Assembly: GCA_045538755.1 (NCBI GenBank)
Contig: JAZQEC010000006.1
Span: 47,651-111,650, forward strand
Direction of reading: 5' to 3'
DNA: 64,000 bases
Origin: UBA1738 sp045538755
Lineage (GTDB): Bacteria > Bacillota > Clostridia > UBA1381
Shown here: positions 8,139 to 17,191 of the stretch, piece by piece
Layout: the number at the start of each line of letters is the position of its first letter
Position numbering within the stretch: the stretch's first letter is position 1
Notes under the pieces: generated by a model
What the model saw: only the letters and a program-made list of their open reading frames with translations
The model's database searches: none
What the model was told of the DNA's origin: nothing
Translations under genes and position numbers: made by a program

Positions 8139-9887
8139 ATGTTTAAAAGTATTCAAACTAAAATTGTAACTATTTTTATACTTACCATACTGTCGATTGT
8201 AGTCGTAATCGGCTCTTTCTTGACGACCAATATCGTTAAATTCTACCATGATGAGTTTTCAGTAATGATGGAACAGGTCTTCACTCCTGGTCTTGTTTCC
8301 GAGCTTGAAAAAAGCGCTTCATCAGGTGGTGTTGACAGCGTTTGGGACATTGTGACATCATACATAGGACCTTTAGGCATTGATACCTACCGCTTTTACA
8401 GCATTTTAGATGCAAAAACAGGCGCCGTTTTAAAATCCGATGCCGGACGTGATTCTCAACTCGAGAAGAGCGATAATATTATAATGGCTATGACCGGTAA
8501 AACAGGCAACATCACCAACACGGATAAAAGCTATATGGACTTTGCAGTTCCTATTGATATTAACAATTCACCTGCATATATTATATATGTAAAGGACACT
8601 AAAAACGAGATAACTTCAATTACAAGAAATATTTTATTTATTCTCGTTGAAGCACTCCTGTTTTCAATAATTATTTCGGTTATTTTAAGCTACCTGTTCA
8701 GTCGTACAATAACCAAACCAATTCGCGACTTAACCCGTAGCGCAGAGCGTATTGCATCAGGTGAATTTGATCAGGTAAATATCGTCAAATCCGGCGATGA
8801 AATCGGCATACTTGCTAAAACATTTGGATATATGTCATCAGCCCTTCACGATACAATCGAAGAGGTTAATTCCGAGAAAAACAAGGTCGAGACAATCCTC
8901 AGCAATATGACCGACGGCATACTTGCCTTTAACCTGTCAGGCGAACTAATACACATAAATCCTGAAGCAAAAAAAATGATAGGCAGACAGTATTACGATG
9001 ATATCCGTTTTGATACTTTTTTTAAAGAAATCGATGCCGGTATTAACATCGGAAACCTGATATATATTAATGACGAAGAAAAAACTGAACGTCAGGCAAG
9101 CATCGGAAATAAGGTTATCAGATTTTCCTTTGCACCATTTTCAATCGAAAACAAGATCGGCGGCATACTTGTTGTTATGCATGATATAACAAACCAGCAA
9201 AAGCTTGAGCATTCACGCCGTGAATTTGTGGCAAATGTATCTCACGAATTAAGAACACCACTTACCACAATTAAGTCGTATGCCGAGACCTTAATGGATA
9301 TGCCGACAGACACACAAACACAAAATCATTTTTTGGAAACTATTGCGGCTGAAGCTGACCGTATGACTCGTATCGTAAAAGACCTTCTTACACTTTCCCG
9401 TCTTGATGAAGGTCAGTATGAGTTGCGACCTTTTGAAAGCATAGAATTGACAGATTTTGTATCCGGCATTGTTGACAGAATGTATTTTTCCGCAAAGGAA
9501 AAGCATCAAACTATAAAATATGTAAATACCGGTGGCTCATCTTATATTATGAGCGATAAAGATAAGCTTGAGCAAGTTATTATAAACATAATTTCAAATG
9601 CAATAAAATATACTCCAGAGCACGGACGTATTGAGGTATATTCCGGCTCTTTGTACCAAGATGCATTTATCAAGGTACGAGATAACGGAATAGGTATTCC
9701 AAAAGAAAACCTCCCTCGCATATTCGAGCGATTTTACCGTGTAGATAAAGCCCGTTCGCGCGAAACCGGCGGTACAGGTCTTGGACTTGCCATCGCAAAA
9801 CAGCTTATGAATCAGCTTGGCGGAAATATTACTATAAACAGTAATCCGGGTGAAGGTACAGAGGTTATAATTTCTGTTCCGCTTTAA
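8139..9887 (+). CDS. walK: Sensor histidine kinase WalK (YycG-like)
   Basis: Membrane sensor kinase for WalR. In 582 residues it has TM1 (about 8-30), an extracellular sensor loop (about 31-165), TM2 (about 166-187), HAMP (about 188-240), a PAS domain (about 250-350), HisKA with the phosphoacceptor His369 in VSHELRTPLTTIKSYAETL, and a HATPase_c domain (N box IISNAIKYTP; DNGIGIP; GTGLGLAIAK). It starts 4 bp after walR and is surely cotranscribed. The architecture matches Firmicute WalK. Confidence 0.93.
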   Translation: MFKSIQTKIVTIFILTILSIVVVIGSFLTTNIVKFYHDEFSVMMEQVFTPGLVSELEKSASSGGVDSVWDIVTSYIGPLGIDTYRFYSILDAKTGAVLKSDAGRDSQLEKSDNIIMAMTGKTGNITNTDKSYMDFAVPIDINNSPAYIIYVKDTKNEITSITRNILFILVEALLFSIIISVILSYLFSRTITKPIRDLTRSAERIASGEFDQVNIVKSGDEIGILAKTFGYMSSALHDTIEEVNSEKNKVETILSNMTDGILAFNLSGELIHINPEAKKMIGRQYYDDIRFDTFFKEIDAGINIGNLIYINDEEKTERQASIGNKVIRFSFAPFSIENKIGGILVVMHDITNQQKLEHSRREFVANVSHELRTPLTTIKSYAETLMDMPTDTQTQNHFLETIAAEADRMTRIVKDLLTLSRLDEGQYELRPFESIELTDFVSGIVDRMYFSAKEKHQTIKYVNTGGSSYIMSDKDKLEQVIINIISNAIKYTPEHGRIEVYSGSLYQDAFIKVRDNGIGIPKENLPRIFERFYRVDKARSRETGGTGLGLAIAKQLMNQLGGNITINSNPGEGTEVIISVPL

Positions 9888-9910
9888 ATGTTATGTTATT
9901 TTAAATCCAA

Positions 9911-9943
9911 CGTAACACCTCTGTAATACTAATATGTTATAAT
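9911..9943 (+). promoter_or_regulatory. Candidate WalR box and promoter before the secreted-protein gene
   Basis: CGTAAC-N5-TGTAAT (9911-9927) fits the known WalR consensus TGTWAH-N5-TGTWAH with one mismatch. It overlaps the -35 position (ACACCT, poor) of a promoter whose -10 is a perfect TATAAT (9938-9943). A good -10 with a bad -35 under a regulator box suggests activation. Confidence 0.5.
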
Positions 9944-9998
9944 GATATCGTAAAATGAGGAAGTATCCTCTACTCACAACTTGAAAGGATTGTTCAAA

Positions 9999-10454
9999 AT
10001 GAAAAGAAAACTCATATCGATGTTGCTTGCGCTTTTGGTGCTGTTTACAGTTCCATGTGTATCTTATGCGGCTTACGAGACATCAATTCCGTTATCTGCA
10101 CAAGGCAGCTCATCAAATCTTATATACATAAAAAGACCGCAGTCACACTCTGCTTCAACATCTGATAAGACGTACACAATTTCAGCAGTAGGCTCTGCCG
10201 GTACAACTGTAAGAGTTTATAGATACTCTCCGGCTGATAATACCTGCGTTCTAATAAAATCTGCAAAGCAGATTGGTGCAAGCGGACTTTACAGCACAGT
10301 TGTTGACCTCCCAAACAGTTCTAACACATTTGTTGTTTATGCTGAAAAAGGCGGTTACGATCAGGTTGTACAAATCCAGATTTCAAAAGTAAAAAAGAGC
10401 ACTGTTGATAAACTCAAAAGTGTTACCGTAAACATACTAAATTTCTTGAAATAA
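9999..10454 (+). CDS. Small secreted protein of unknown function
   Basis: A 151-residue protein with a clear signal peptide (basic MKRK, a hydrophobic stretch, then VSYA as a likely cleavage site near residue 25). The mature part is Ser/Thr-rich, predicted beta-rich, with an IYIKRPQS segment and a Lys-rich C-terminus (KVKKSTVDKLKS). No family is recognised. The ATG at 9999 is chosen over an upstream TTG because AAGGA sits nine bases before it. It lies between walK and yycH, with its own promoter and a WalR-box-like site, so it may be a WalR-controlled cell-envelope protein. Confidence 0.8.
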   Translation: MKRKLISMLLALLVLFTVPCVSYAAYETSIPLSAQGSSSNLIYIKRPQSHSASTSDKTYTISAVGSAGTTVRVYRYSPADNTCVLIKSAKQIGASGLYSTVVDLPNSSNTFVVYAEKGGYDQVVQIQISKVKKSTVDKLKSVTVNILNFLK

Positions 10455-10465
10455 GAGGTTAAACT

Positions 10466-11815
10466 ATGACTAAAGAACGAATTAAAAGCGTCATCTTGGT
10501 GTTGCTTATAATCGTCAATCTCATGTTGGCCGAAAGAATATTGGTTAATGAAAAATTATGGCCTGTCGGCTATAATTTTTTTAATATGAGAACTACGGCG
10601 AAAAAAAATGACTATTCCATCATAGGACACCTTTGGCTTCCTGAAAAAATTATTGTAAATACAGGATATCAGTCCAGTCGTTTTGAATATTTACGAAACA
10701 GCCAAGATTTTAGTAAAATATCTTTGGCTGCAGGTGATGTTCTAAAAAAAGCATTTTCAGCACCTTTGAAATCCGCTGTTTCGGTCACGTCTGATGTATG
10801 GTACTCCGCTTTAACTGCCAAGTCTATATACCTCTCTTACTCATGCAATTATTCTGCACAGAATTTTGCAAATCTTCACGGCTTATTAAAGACCGAGTTC
10901 AATTTTGAAAGCTTTTCCGACGTTGTCATAAATGAAAATGGTAATGTGTTTATAAGTGATAAAAATGGCTCTGCTTTTTACAGGATTGATATTTCTTCAA
11001 GTGAAATTAGCCCTATAATAGAAAAGGTCGCAGAAGAACATTCAAGCGATGAGTCAGCTATAAACTATTCCTTTGACTTGAATTTTGACAAAGGAATTGG
11101 CGGCCAGACAACATTCTTATCGCCAATGATACCGATTTACTCAGCTCCTGTTGTAGCAGACGTGCTTTTATCTTCAAACCCTGTTATTCGTGATGATGAG
11201 TTTATAAACAAAGTAATCGGCGAAATACTTACGGCTTTTTCCATCAAGCCAAACACTGTACGCAGATACACAGAAGCTGATGGCTCATTGGTTTTTGTAG
11301 AAAACAACGGAATATTAAGGATTTCACCTGACGGTATTCTTCATTTTAAAGCCACATCTTCCGGCATAAAACTTTCACCTAACACAACCTATGATACCTA
11401 TTCAAGCGTATCAAATATTGCAAACTTCATAGATACTGTAAATGCTGCTGCAGGCATTAATGCGGATATGTGCATAACTTCGTCTTTAACATCAAGCACC
11501 ACCGAAAGCTTCACGTTCGAATATTTTGCAGACAGTCTGCCTGTCAGATTTACTAACGGGCACGCCGTAACTGCAAGGGTTGAAAACGGATATATTTCGG
11601 AATATACACAAATTTTGAGGAAATATGAGCCATGCGGTCAATTTGCCGAATCTCCGCTGTACATAGAGGCTCTTGACTCGGTTATTGCAGAATATCAGGG
11701 CTCAATGAAAGAAATAAACATAACAAAAATGATTCCTGCATATGTCGACGACCTTACTATCAGCGAAAAATATCCACACTGGCATATTAAAATTGATAAT
11801 ATTGTTGCAGAGTAA
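10466..11815 (+). CDS. yycH: Two-component system activity regulator YycH
   Basis: Membrane-anchored extracytoplasmic protein which in Bacillus acts with YycI to restrain WalK. At 449 residues it is close to the Bacillus length. One N-terminal transmembrane helix (about residues 8-25; SVILVLLIIVNLMLAERI) is followed by the characteristic ERILVNEKLWPVGYNFF segment and a large extracellular domain. It starts 11 bp after the secreted-protein gene and 12 bp before yycI, on the same strand. Sequence divergence from Bacillus YycH is evident, so the call rests on topology, size and neighbours together. Confidence 0.82.
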   Translation: MTKERIKSVILVLLIIVNLMLAERILVNEKLWPVGYNFFNMRTTAKKNDYSIIGHLWLPEKIIVNTGYQSSRFEYLRNSQDFSKISLAAGDVLKKAFSAPLKSAVSVTSDVWYSALTAKSIYLSYSCNYSAQNFANLHGLLKTEFNFESFSDVVINENGNVFISDKNGSAFYRIDISSSEISPIIEKVAEEHSSDESAINYSFDLNFDKGIGGQTTFLSPMIPIYSAPVVADVLLSSNPVIRDDEFINKVIGEILTAFSIKPNTVRRYTEADGSLVFVENNGILRISPDGILHFKATSSGIKLSPNTTYDTYSSVSNIANFIDTVNAAAGINADMCITSSLTSSTTESFTFEYFADSLPVRFTNGHAVTARVENGYISEYTQILRKYEPCGQFAESPLYIEALDSVIAEYQGSMKEINITKMIPAYVDDLTISEKYPHWHIKIDNIVAE

Positions 11816-11827
11816 AAGGAGGTAAAT

Positions 11828-12640
11828 ATGAACTGGTACAGAGCGAAAACTATACTAATTATTCTATTCCTTTTTGCTGATTTATTCCTTTTGGCAACCA
11901 TTATCACATCAACGCACCAGCAAACAACTGTAACTCCTGAAATTATTGCGTCAACTGCTAAAATCCTTAAAAATCAAGGCATAACAATAAATACAGACTT
12001 AATTCCTGACAAAATTGTTTCTGTACCCTATGCCGAAGCAGACAATGTTATTTCAGATTATGATGAGTTTGCCAAGCTGTTTTTGGGTGATGACTTTACA
12101 AAAAGCGAAGAATTTTTGTACAAAAGCCATACAGGGACAATAAAGCTTGATGGTGACAGCTTCAATTATAGCAGGAATATCCCATATAACGATGCAAGTA
12201 TAACTGAGAAAAACGCACAAAATATCGCTTCAGAATTTTTAGAAAGCAAGGGCTTTAACATATCCGACGCTGAAATAGGGACAGAAAAAACGACTGACAA
12301 TTTCACCATCATATTCAGAAATACAACTAACTCACTACCGCTTTTCAACTCAGTGGTAACTGTAAAAATTTCAGGAAGTGATGTTACCGCAGTTTCAGGA
12401 AGTTGGTTCAATGTCACAGGAGCAAAAGGTCAGGACAGCAAACTTAAAGCCGTAACCTCCGCACTAATTGACTTCATCCCGTCGATTACTGCCATACCTA
12501 CTCAAATAACGGAACTTACACTCGGATACACCGTTTTAGACAATACTCTTTATCATAAATCAGCAGCACTAGTTCCCGTATGGCAAATCAAAGAAGCTAA
12601 TGGAAATGTACATTATCCTGATGCAAGAAATCCTGAATAA
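11828..12640 (+). CDS. yycI: Two-component system regulatory protein YycI
   Basis: Partner of YycH in control of WalK. The 270-residue protein has an N-terminal cytoplasmic MNWYRAKT and one transmembrane helix (about 9-27; ILIILFLFADLFLLATI), as in YycI, followed by an extracytoplasmic domain with repeated YycH-like folds (ENAQNIASEFLESKGF; YTVLDNTLYHKSAALVPVWQI). A strong AGGAGG precedes the ATG. It ends the operon at a hairpin terminator. No walJ/htrA-like gene follows, unlike Bacillus. Confidence 0.82.
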   Translation: MNWYRAKTILIILFLFADLFLLATIITSTHQQTTVTPEIIASTAKILKNQGITINTDLIPDKIVSVPYAEADNVISDYDEFAKLFLGDDFTKSEEFLYKSHTGTIKLDGDSFNYSRNIPYNDASITEKNAQNIASEFLESKGFNISDAEIGTEKTTDNFTIIFRNTTNSLPLFNSVVTVKISGSDVTAVSGSWFNVTGAKGQDSKLKAVTSALIDFIPSITAIPTQITELTLGYTVLDNTLYHKSAALVPVWQIKEANGNVHYPDARNPE

Positions 12641-12644
12641 TACT

Positions 12645-12680
12645 AAAAAATACAGGCTTTTAAAAAGGCCTGTATTTTTT
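12645..12680. terminator. Bidirectional terminator after yycI
   Basis: TACAGGC (12651-12657) pairs with GCCTGTA (12668-12674), flanked by A6 and T6, so it can stop transcripts from either side. The polC gene, converging on yycI, ends 120 bp away. Confidence 0.85.
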
Positions 12681-12796
12681 ATCCTTCTAATATTATCTTT
12701 GTACATCATTAAAATAATCAGTTTTTAATTCGATTTTTCAAGATATTCATTGCGAATTTTAGATAAGACTTAGAACGCACCAACAGAAGCTGTCTT

Positions 12797-15700
12797 TTAG
12801 TCAAAAAGTGAAACCTGATCCTTTTCCGGAACTGTCAAGCAACCCTCTGTAATCAACATATCAATTACTGTCTTTGTTACTCCGGTTCTTATTCTAAAGT
12901 CTTCAACTGTTTTAAACTCGCCCTGCTTGCGTGCTTCGACAATAGCCCTTGCGGCATTGTCGCCCATTCCAGGAAATGCATTAAGCGGCGGCAAAATCCC
13001 TTCAGGAGTCGGCAAAAATCTGGTTGCTTCGGATTTATAAAGGTCAATCGGAATAAAACCAACACCTCGTGCATACATTTCGACACATATTTCAAGGATA
13101 GGAATAAGATTTTCCTCTTTAGGCGAAATAGTTCCGTTGTTTTTCTTTTCTTTTAAATCCTCAATCGCTTGTCTTGCAACACCTATTCCCTTCGTCATTA
13201 TCGACGCATCAAAATCGTCGGCACGCACTGAAAAATATGCGATATAAAAGGCTTCAGGGTAATAAACCTTAAAATACGCAATTCTAAAAGCCATAGTAAC
13301 GTAAGCAACAGCATGAGCTTTAGGAAACATATACTTTATTTTCTTACAAGAATCCATATACCACTCAGGAACTCCTGCCGCTCTCATAGCTTCCTCGTCT
13401 TCAGGCTTTAAGCCTTTACCCTTTCTGACAGCTTCCATTATCTTAAAGGCATGACCTGCCTCAACGCCACAGGCAATCAAGTAAATCAGAATATCATCTC
13501 TGGCGCAGATTGAGTGCGACAGGTCGCAAAGACCCTGTTTTATAAGTTCCTGTGCATTACCCAGCCACACGTCTGTTCCGTGCGAAAGACCTGATATTCT
13601 GACAAGCTCGGAAAATTTTGTCGGTTTTGTATCCTCAAGCATCTGCCTAACAAACTTTGTACCAAACTCCGGCACTCCGTAAGTTCCCAGCTTTGTTCCT
13701 ATATCCTCGCCGTCCTTTATGTTAAGTGCCTCATTTGAAGTAAAGAGGCTCAATGTTTTTTCATCGCCAAGAGGGATTGTCTTTGCATCAAGACCCGTTA
13801 AATCCTCAAGCATTTTGATTACAGTTGGGTCGTCGTGTCCCAGCTCATCAAGCTTTAAAAGGTTCTGATCAATAGAGTGATAGTCAAAATGAGTTGTGAT
13901 TATCGTAGATTTTACGTCATCGGCAGGATGCTGCACAGGACAAAACTCGTGAATATCGTTAGTGTACGGCACAACAATTATGCCGCCCGGATGCTGCCCT
14001 GAAGTTCTCTTAACTCCGACGCACCCCGTCGCCAAACGTTTCATTTCAGCATTCCTTATATGTACACCCCGTTCTTCTGCGTATTTTTTAACATACCCAA
14101 AAGCTGTTTTTTCTGCAACTGTTCCGATTGTTCCTGCACGGAAAACGTGTCCTTCACCGAAAAATGTTTCTGTATATTTGTGTATTGTCGGCTGATATTC
14201 GCCTGAAAAATTAAGGTCAATATCAGGCTCTTTATCACCCTTAAACCCAAGAAATGTTTCAAATGGGATATCGTGACCGTCCTTTTTGTACTGCGCACCG
14301 CATTTAGGGCAAACCTTATCCGGAAGGTCACAGCCTGAAATACCCGTATCACTTCCCACAAGCTCAAAATTTTTGCAACTCGGGCAGATATAGTGTGCAG
14401 GCAATGAATTAACTTCTGTAATATCGGAAAGGAATGCAACGAAAGATGATCCCACAGAGCCTCTTGAGCCAACCAGATAACCGTCAGCCAAAGACTTCTT
14501 TACAAGCTCCTGTGCAATACGATACATTACTGAAAATCCGTATGTCGTAATGGAATAAAGTTCCTTGTCAAGACGTGCCTGAACAACTTCAGGAAGCGGA
14601 TCTCCGTAAATTTCCTTTGCTTTTTTAAGAGAATCGTTTACGATGCCTTCCTTTGCGCCGTCAACCACAGGCGGACATTTGGTTGTCGGGATAGGCCTTA
14701 CCTTTTCCACCATATCCGCAATCAAATTAGTGTTTGTAACAACAACCTCATACGCCTTTTCTTCGCCAAGATATGCAAACTCTTCAAGCATTTCCTCTGT
14801 TGTCCTAAAATACAATGGTGCTTGGTTGTCAGCATCTGAAAATCCCTTGTAGTTCATCAAAATTTTTCGGTAGCTTGCACCTTCAGGATCAAGAAAATGC
14901 ACGTCACAGGTGGCAACAACAGGCTTATTATACTTTTCACCCAGTTCCACAATCTGCCTGTTTAAATTCTTTAAGTCCTCATCAGTATTTACGTCAGGAA
15001 ATTCGTTTGACGTTTTCATATATGCATTGTTTCCGATAGGCTGTATTTCCAAATAGTCATAAAAAGATACAATTTTTTCAATAGTTTTGTCTGATGCTTT
15101 TTCTACAACTGCCCGAAAAAGCTCACCTGCCTCACAGGCAGAACCAATAATGATTCCGTCACGCTTTTCTTCAATAAGGCTTCTTGGTAGCCTCGGGGTT
15201 CTGTAAAAATACTCAAGATGTGACTTTGTGACCATCTCATAAATATGCCTAACTCCCTCAAGGTTTTTTGCAAGCAAAATTATGTGGTTTGCACGGTTTC
15301 GTTTTGCCGCACCTCTTAGGTCAAATTCGTCATTTAGACTCGAAATTTCAGTGATGCCCTGTTTTGCCAGTTCATCAATCATTTTGACAAAAATATCAGC
15401 TGTTGCTTTTGCGTCATCAACTGCCCTGTGATGATTTTCAAGCACAATATTTAGATGCTTTGAAAGATTATTGAGCCTGTAATTTCCCAGATCCGGATAT
15501 AAGCATTTTGCAAGCAAAAGTGTATCAAGATGCGCAAAATTGTATTCCATTCCGCATTTTTCTGCCGCCGCCTTTATAAAGCCGGTGTCAAATTTTGCAT
15601 TATGTGCAACAAGTACACAATCCTTGCAGAACTTGAAAAACTGCGGCAACACCTCATCAATCTTTGGTGCATCCTTTACCATTTCGTCTGTTATTGAAGT

Positions 15701-16861
15701 AAGCTCAACAATTTTTTCAGGGATTGGCCTTCCAGGGTTTACAAAGGAGCCCCATTTTTCTGTAATTTCGCCGTTTTCTACCTTCACAGCACCAATTTCG
15801 GTGATTTCCTCTTTGTCCTTTGAAAGTCCCGTTGTTTCTATATCGAAAACGACAAACTTCCCATCTATTTTCGTATCAGTTTTGCCTGCCGCAATTTTTT
15901 CTGAATCGTCTACAAGATATCCTTCAACGCCGTAAATTACCTTGATTTTTTCATTATCATCCGAAGCTTTCAGCGCATCAGGATAAGATTGCACCACGCC
16001 GTGGTCGGTAATGGCAATAGCAGTATGTCCCCACGATACAGCGCGTTCAATCAGGCTTTTAGCAGAAGAAACTGCGTCCATCTGCGACATCTGTGTATGT
16101 AGGTGAAGTTCAACTCGCTTTTTTTCAGCATTGTCCTGTTTCGCTTCAGGAGGCGTTGCATAACAAACAGAATTTGCCATAACAACAACCTCTTTTGCAT
16201 AATCATTAAACTGTGCCTTGCCTTTTATTGCAACATAAACACCAGCTTTTATTCCACCTTTTTCAACGGTTTTATTTACTTTTCCAAAGGCTTTTTTTAC
16301 TTCTGCAATAGCTTCTTCATTTTCCTCTTTTGCTTCTATAAAAAACTGAACTGAAATTGAATCTTCAAAATCTGTCACATCAAGCATAACAAGGTGAAAT
16401 TCTTTACCGCTTTTTTTGCTTTTTATATCCTTTATTTCTGTTCCAAACACAGTTCCTTCAAAGCAGACAACACCCGATGTTTCGCTTATTGAAGAAATAG
16501 GCACAAGGTCGGAACGGATTGCCTTTCCGTAAATCACGCCCTCTGAATGTGCCTTCCCCAAATCCCGTACTTGCTTTTTAAATGCCGGTGTCATTTTTTT
16601 GACAAAATTTTCTCCATACTCTTCCGTATCAAAATCAGAGGCAACTTCATCTGCCTCAAATTTTCTTATATCAACATTATTAAGATGTAGCTTTTCTGAA
16701 AACAGCTTTTCCGCTTTTTTCTTCAAATCATCTGGGATATCTTCTTCCAACAAAAGGCGCATTTTCCGAAAATGCTTGGAAATCTGCATTTTTTCAATAT
16801 GCATTCCGGCAAGGTCAGGGTCCTTTATCCACGAAAACATAGAACCTATACTTGGTTTCAT
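12797..16861 (-). CDS. polC: DNA polymerase III subunit alpha, PolC type
   Basis: Main replicative polymerase of low-GC Gram-positives, with built-in proofreading. The 1354 residues are slightly shorter than Bacillus PolC (about 1437), mainly at the N-terminus. In order: N-terminal domain, OB fold (about 100-240), PHP domain part 1 (ELHLHTQMSQMD near 250), DEDDh exonuclease (VVFDIETTGL near 340; VAHNAKFD; HRAVDDAKATA), PHP part 2, a zinc-binding cluster (CPSC...CDLPDKVCPKCG near 830), polymerase palm (PDIDLNFSG with catalytic Asp residues) and a helix-hairpin-helix segment near the end. It is convergent with the wal operon. Confidence 0.97.
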   Translation of the reverse strand: MKPSIGSMFSWIKDPDLAGMHIEKMQISKHFRKMRLLLEEDIPDDLKKKAEKLFSEKLHLNNVDIRKFEADEVASDFDTEEYGENFVKKMTPAFKKQVRDLGKAHSEGVIYGKAIRSDLVPISSISETSGVVCFEGTVFGTEIKDIKSKKSGKEFHLVMLDVTDFEDSISVQFFIEAKEENEEAIAEVKKAFGKVNKTVEKGGIKAGVYVAIKGKAQFNDYAKEVVVMANSVCYATPPEAKQDNAEKKRVELHLHTQMSQMDAVSSAKSLIERAVSWGHTAIAITDHGVVQSYPDALKASDDNEKIKVIYGVEGYLVDDSEKIAAGKTDTKIDGKFVVFDIETTGLSKDKEEITEIGAVKVENGEITEKWGSFVNPGRPIPEKIVELTSITDEMVKDAPKIDEVLPQFFKFCKDCVLVAHNAKFDTGFIKAAAEKCGMEYNFAHLDTLLLAKCLYPDLGNYRLNNLSKHLNIVLENHHRAVDDAKATADIFVKMIDELAKQGITEISSLNDEFDLRGAAKRNRANHIILLAKNLEGVRHIYEMVTKSHLEYFYRTPRLPRSLIEEKRDGIIIGSACEAGELFRAVVEKASDKTIEKIVSFYDYLEIQPIGNNAYMKTSNEFPDVNTDEDLKNLNRQIVELGEKYNKPVVATCDVHFLDPEGASYRKILMNYKGFSDADNQAPLYFRTTEEMLEEFAYLGEEKAYEVVVTNTNLIADMVEKVRPIPTTKCPPVVDGAKEGIVNDSLKKAKEIYGDPLPEVVQARLDKELYSITTYGFSVMYRIAQELVKKSLADGYLVGSRGSVGSSFVAFLSDITEVNSLPAHYICPSCKNFELVGSDTGISGCDLPDKVCPKCGAQYKKDGHDIPFETFLGFKGDKEPDIDLNFSGEYQPTIHKYTETFFGEGHVFRAGTIGTVAEKTAFGYVKKYAEERGVHIRNAEMKRLATGCVGVKRTSGQHPGGIIVVPYTNDIHEFCPVQHPADDVKSTIITTHFDYHSIDQNLLKLDELGHDDPTVIKMLEDLTGLDAKTIPLGDEKTLSLFTSNEALNIKDGEDIGTKLGTYGVPEFGTKFVRQMLEDTKPTKFSELVRISGLSHGTDVWLGNAQELIKQGLCDLSHSICARDDILIYLIACGVEAGHAFKIMEAVRKGKGLKPEDEEAMRAAGVPEWYMDSCKKIKYMFPKAHAVAYVTMAFRIAYFKVYYPEAFYIAYFSVRADDFDASIMTKGIGVARQAIEDLKEKKNNGTISPKEENLIPILEICVEMYARGVGFIPIDLYKSEATRFLPTPEGILPPLNAFPGMGDNAARAIVEARKQGEFKTVEDFRIRTGVTKTVIDMLITEGCLTVPEKDQVSLFD

Positions 16862-16896
16862 CTACTTACTGTTCCTTTCAATTTTCACTATACTAT

Positions 16897-16925
16897 ATTT
16901 TATACTTTTTGATGTACAATTTCAA
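16897..16925 (-). promoter_or_regulatory. Sigma-A promoter of polC
   Basis: TTGAAA (16920-16925), 17 bp, TAAAAT (16897-16902) on the minus strand, about 35 bp before the polC start. Confidence 0.65.
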
Positions 16926-16948
16926 GTACAAAATAACAAAAAAATATG

Positions 16949-16977
16949 TTGACAAATATAAAATAGTATGCTATAAT
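16949..16977 (+). promoter_or_regulatory. Sigma-A promoter of tRNA-Gly
   Basis: Perfect TTGACA (16949-16954), 17 bp, perfect TATAAT (16972-16977). Initiation is expected near 16984, just before the mature tRNA 5' end. Confidence 0.9.
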
Positions 16978-16990
16978 ATTTCTTGCAAAT

Positions 16991-17065
16991 GCGGGAGTGG
17001 CTCAGTGGTAGAGCGTCACCTTGCCAAGGTGAACGTCGCGAGTTCGAATCTCGTCTTCCGCTCCA
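16991..17065 (+). tRNA. tRNA-Gly (anticodon GCC)
   Basis: Full cloverleaf with encoded CCA. The acceptor stem is GCGGGAG/CTTCCGC with one G-U pair. The D arm contains GTGGCTCAGTGGTAGAGC. The anticodon stem TCACC/GGTGA encloses loop TTGCCAA with anticodon GCC at 17023-17025. The T arm contains GTTCGAATC. Discriminator T at 17062 and CCA at 17063-17065. Single-gene transcription unit with its own promoter and terminator. Confidence 0.98.
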
Positions 17066-17094
17066 AGTCTTGCCCTTATGGCAAGACTTTTTTT
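17066..17094 (+). terminator. Terminator of tRNA-Gly
   Basis: AGTCTTGCC (17066-17074) and GGCAAGACT (17080-17088) form a 9-bp stem, followed at once by a run of seven T. Confidence 0.93.
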
Positions 17095-17098
17095 ATAC

Positions 17099-17159
17099 AA
17101 AAAAAGGACTGCTCGCGTGAGCCGTCCTCCAAAAGTTAGACCGAAAATCTAACGATTGG
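17099..17159 (-). terminator. Tandem hairpins and terminator after the KDPG aldolase gene
   Basis: Reading on the minus strand, a first hairpin (17129-17159; GTTAGA/TCTAAC with an outer CCAA/TTGG pair) is followed directly by a second (17106-17127; GGAC-GCTC / GAGC-GTCC with one mismatch) and T7 (17099-17105). The second is a normal intrinsic terminator; the role of the first is unknown. Confidence 0.75.
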
Positions 17160-17191
17160 GATATCTGCTCAACGAAACAGTCACTTTTACA

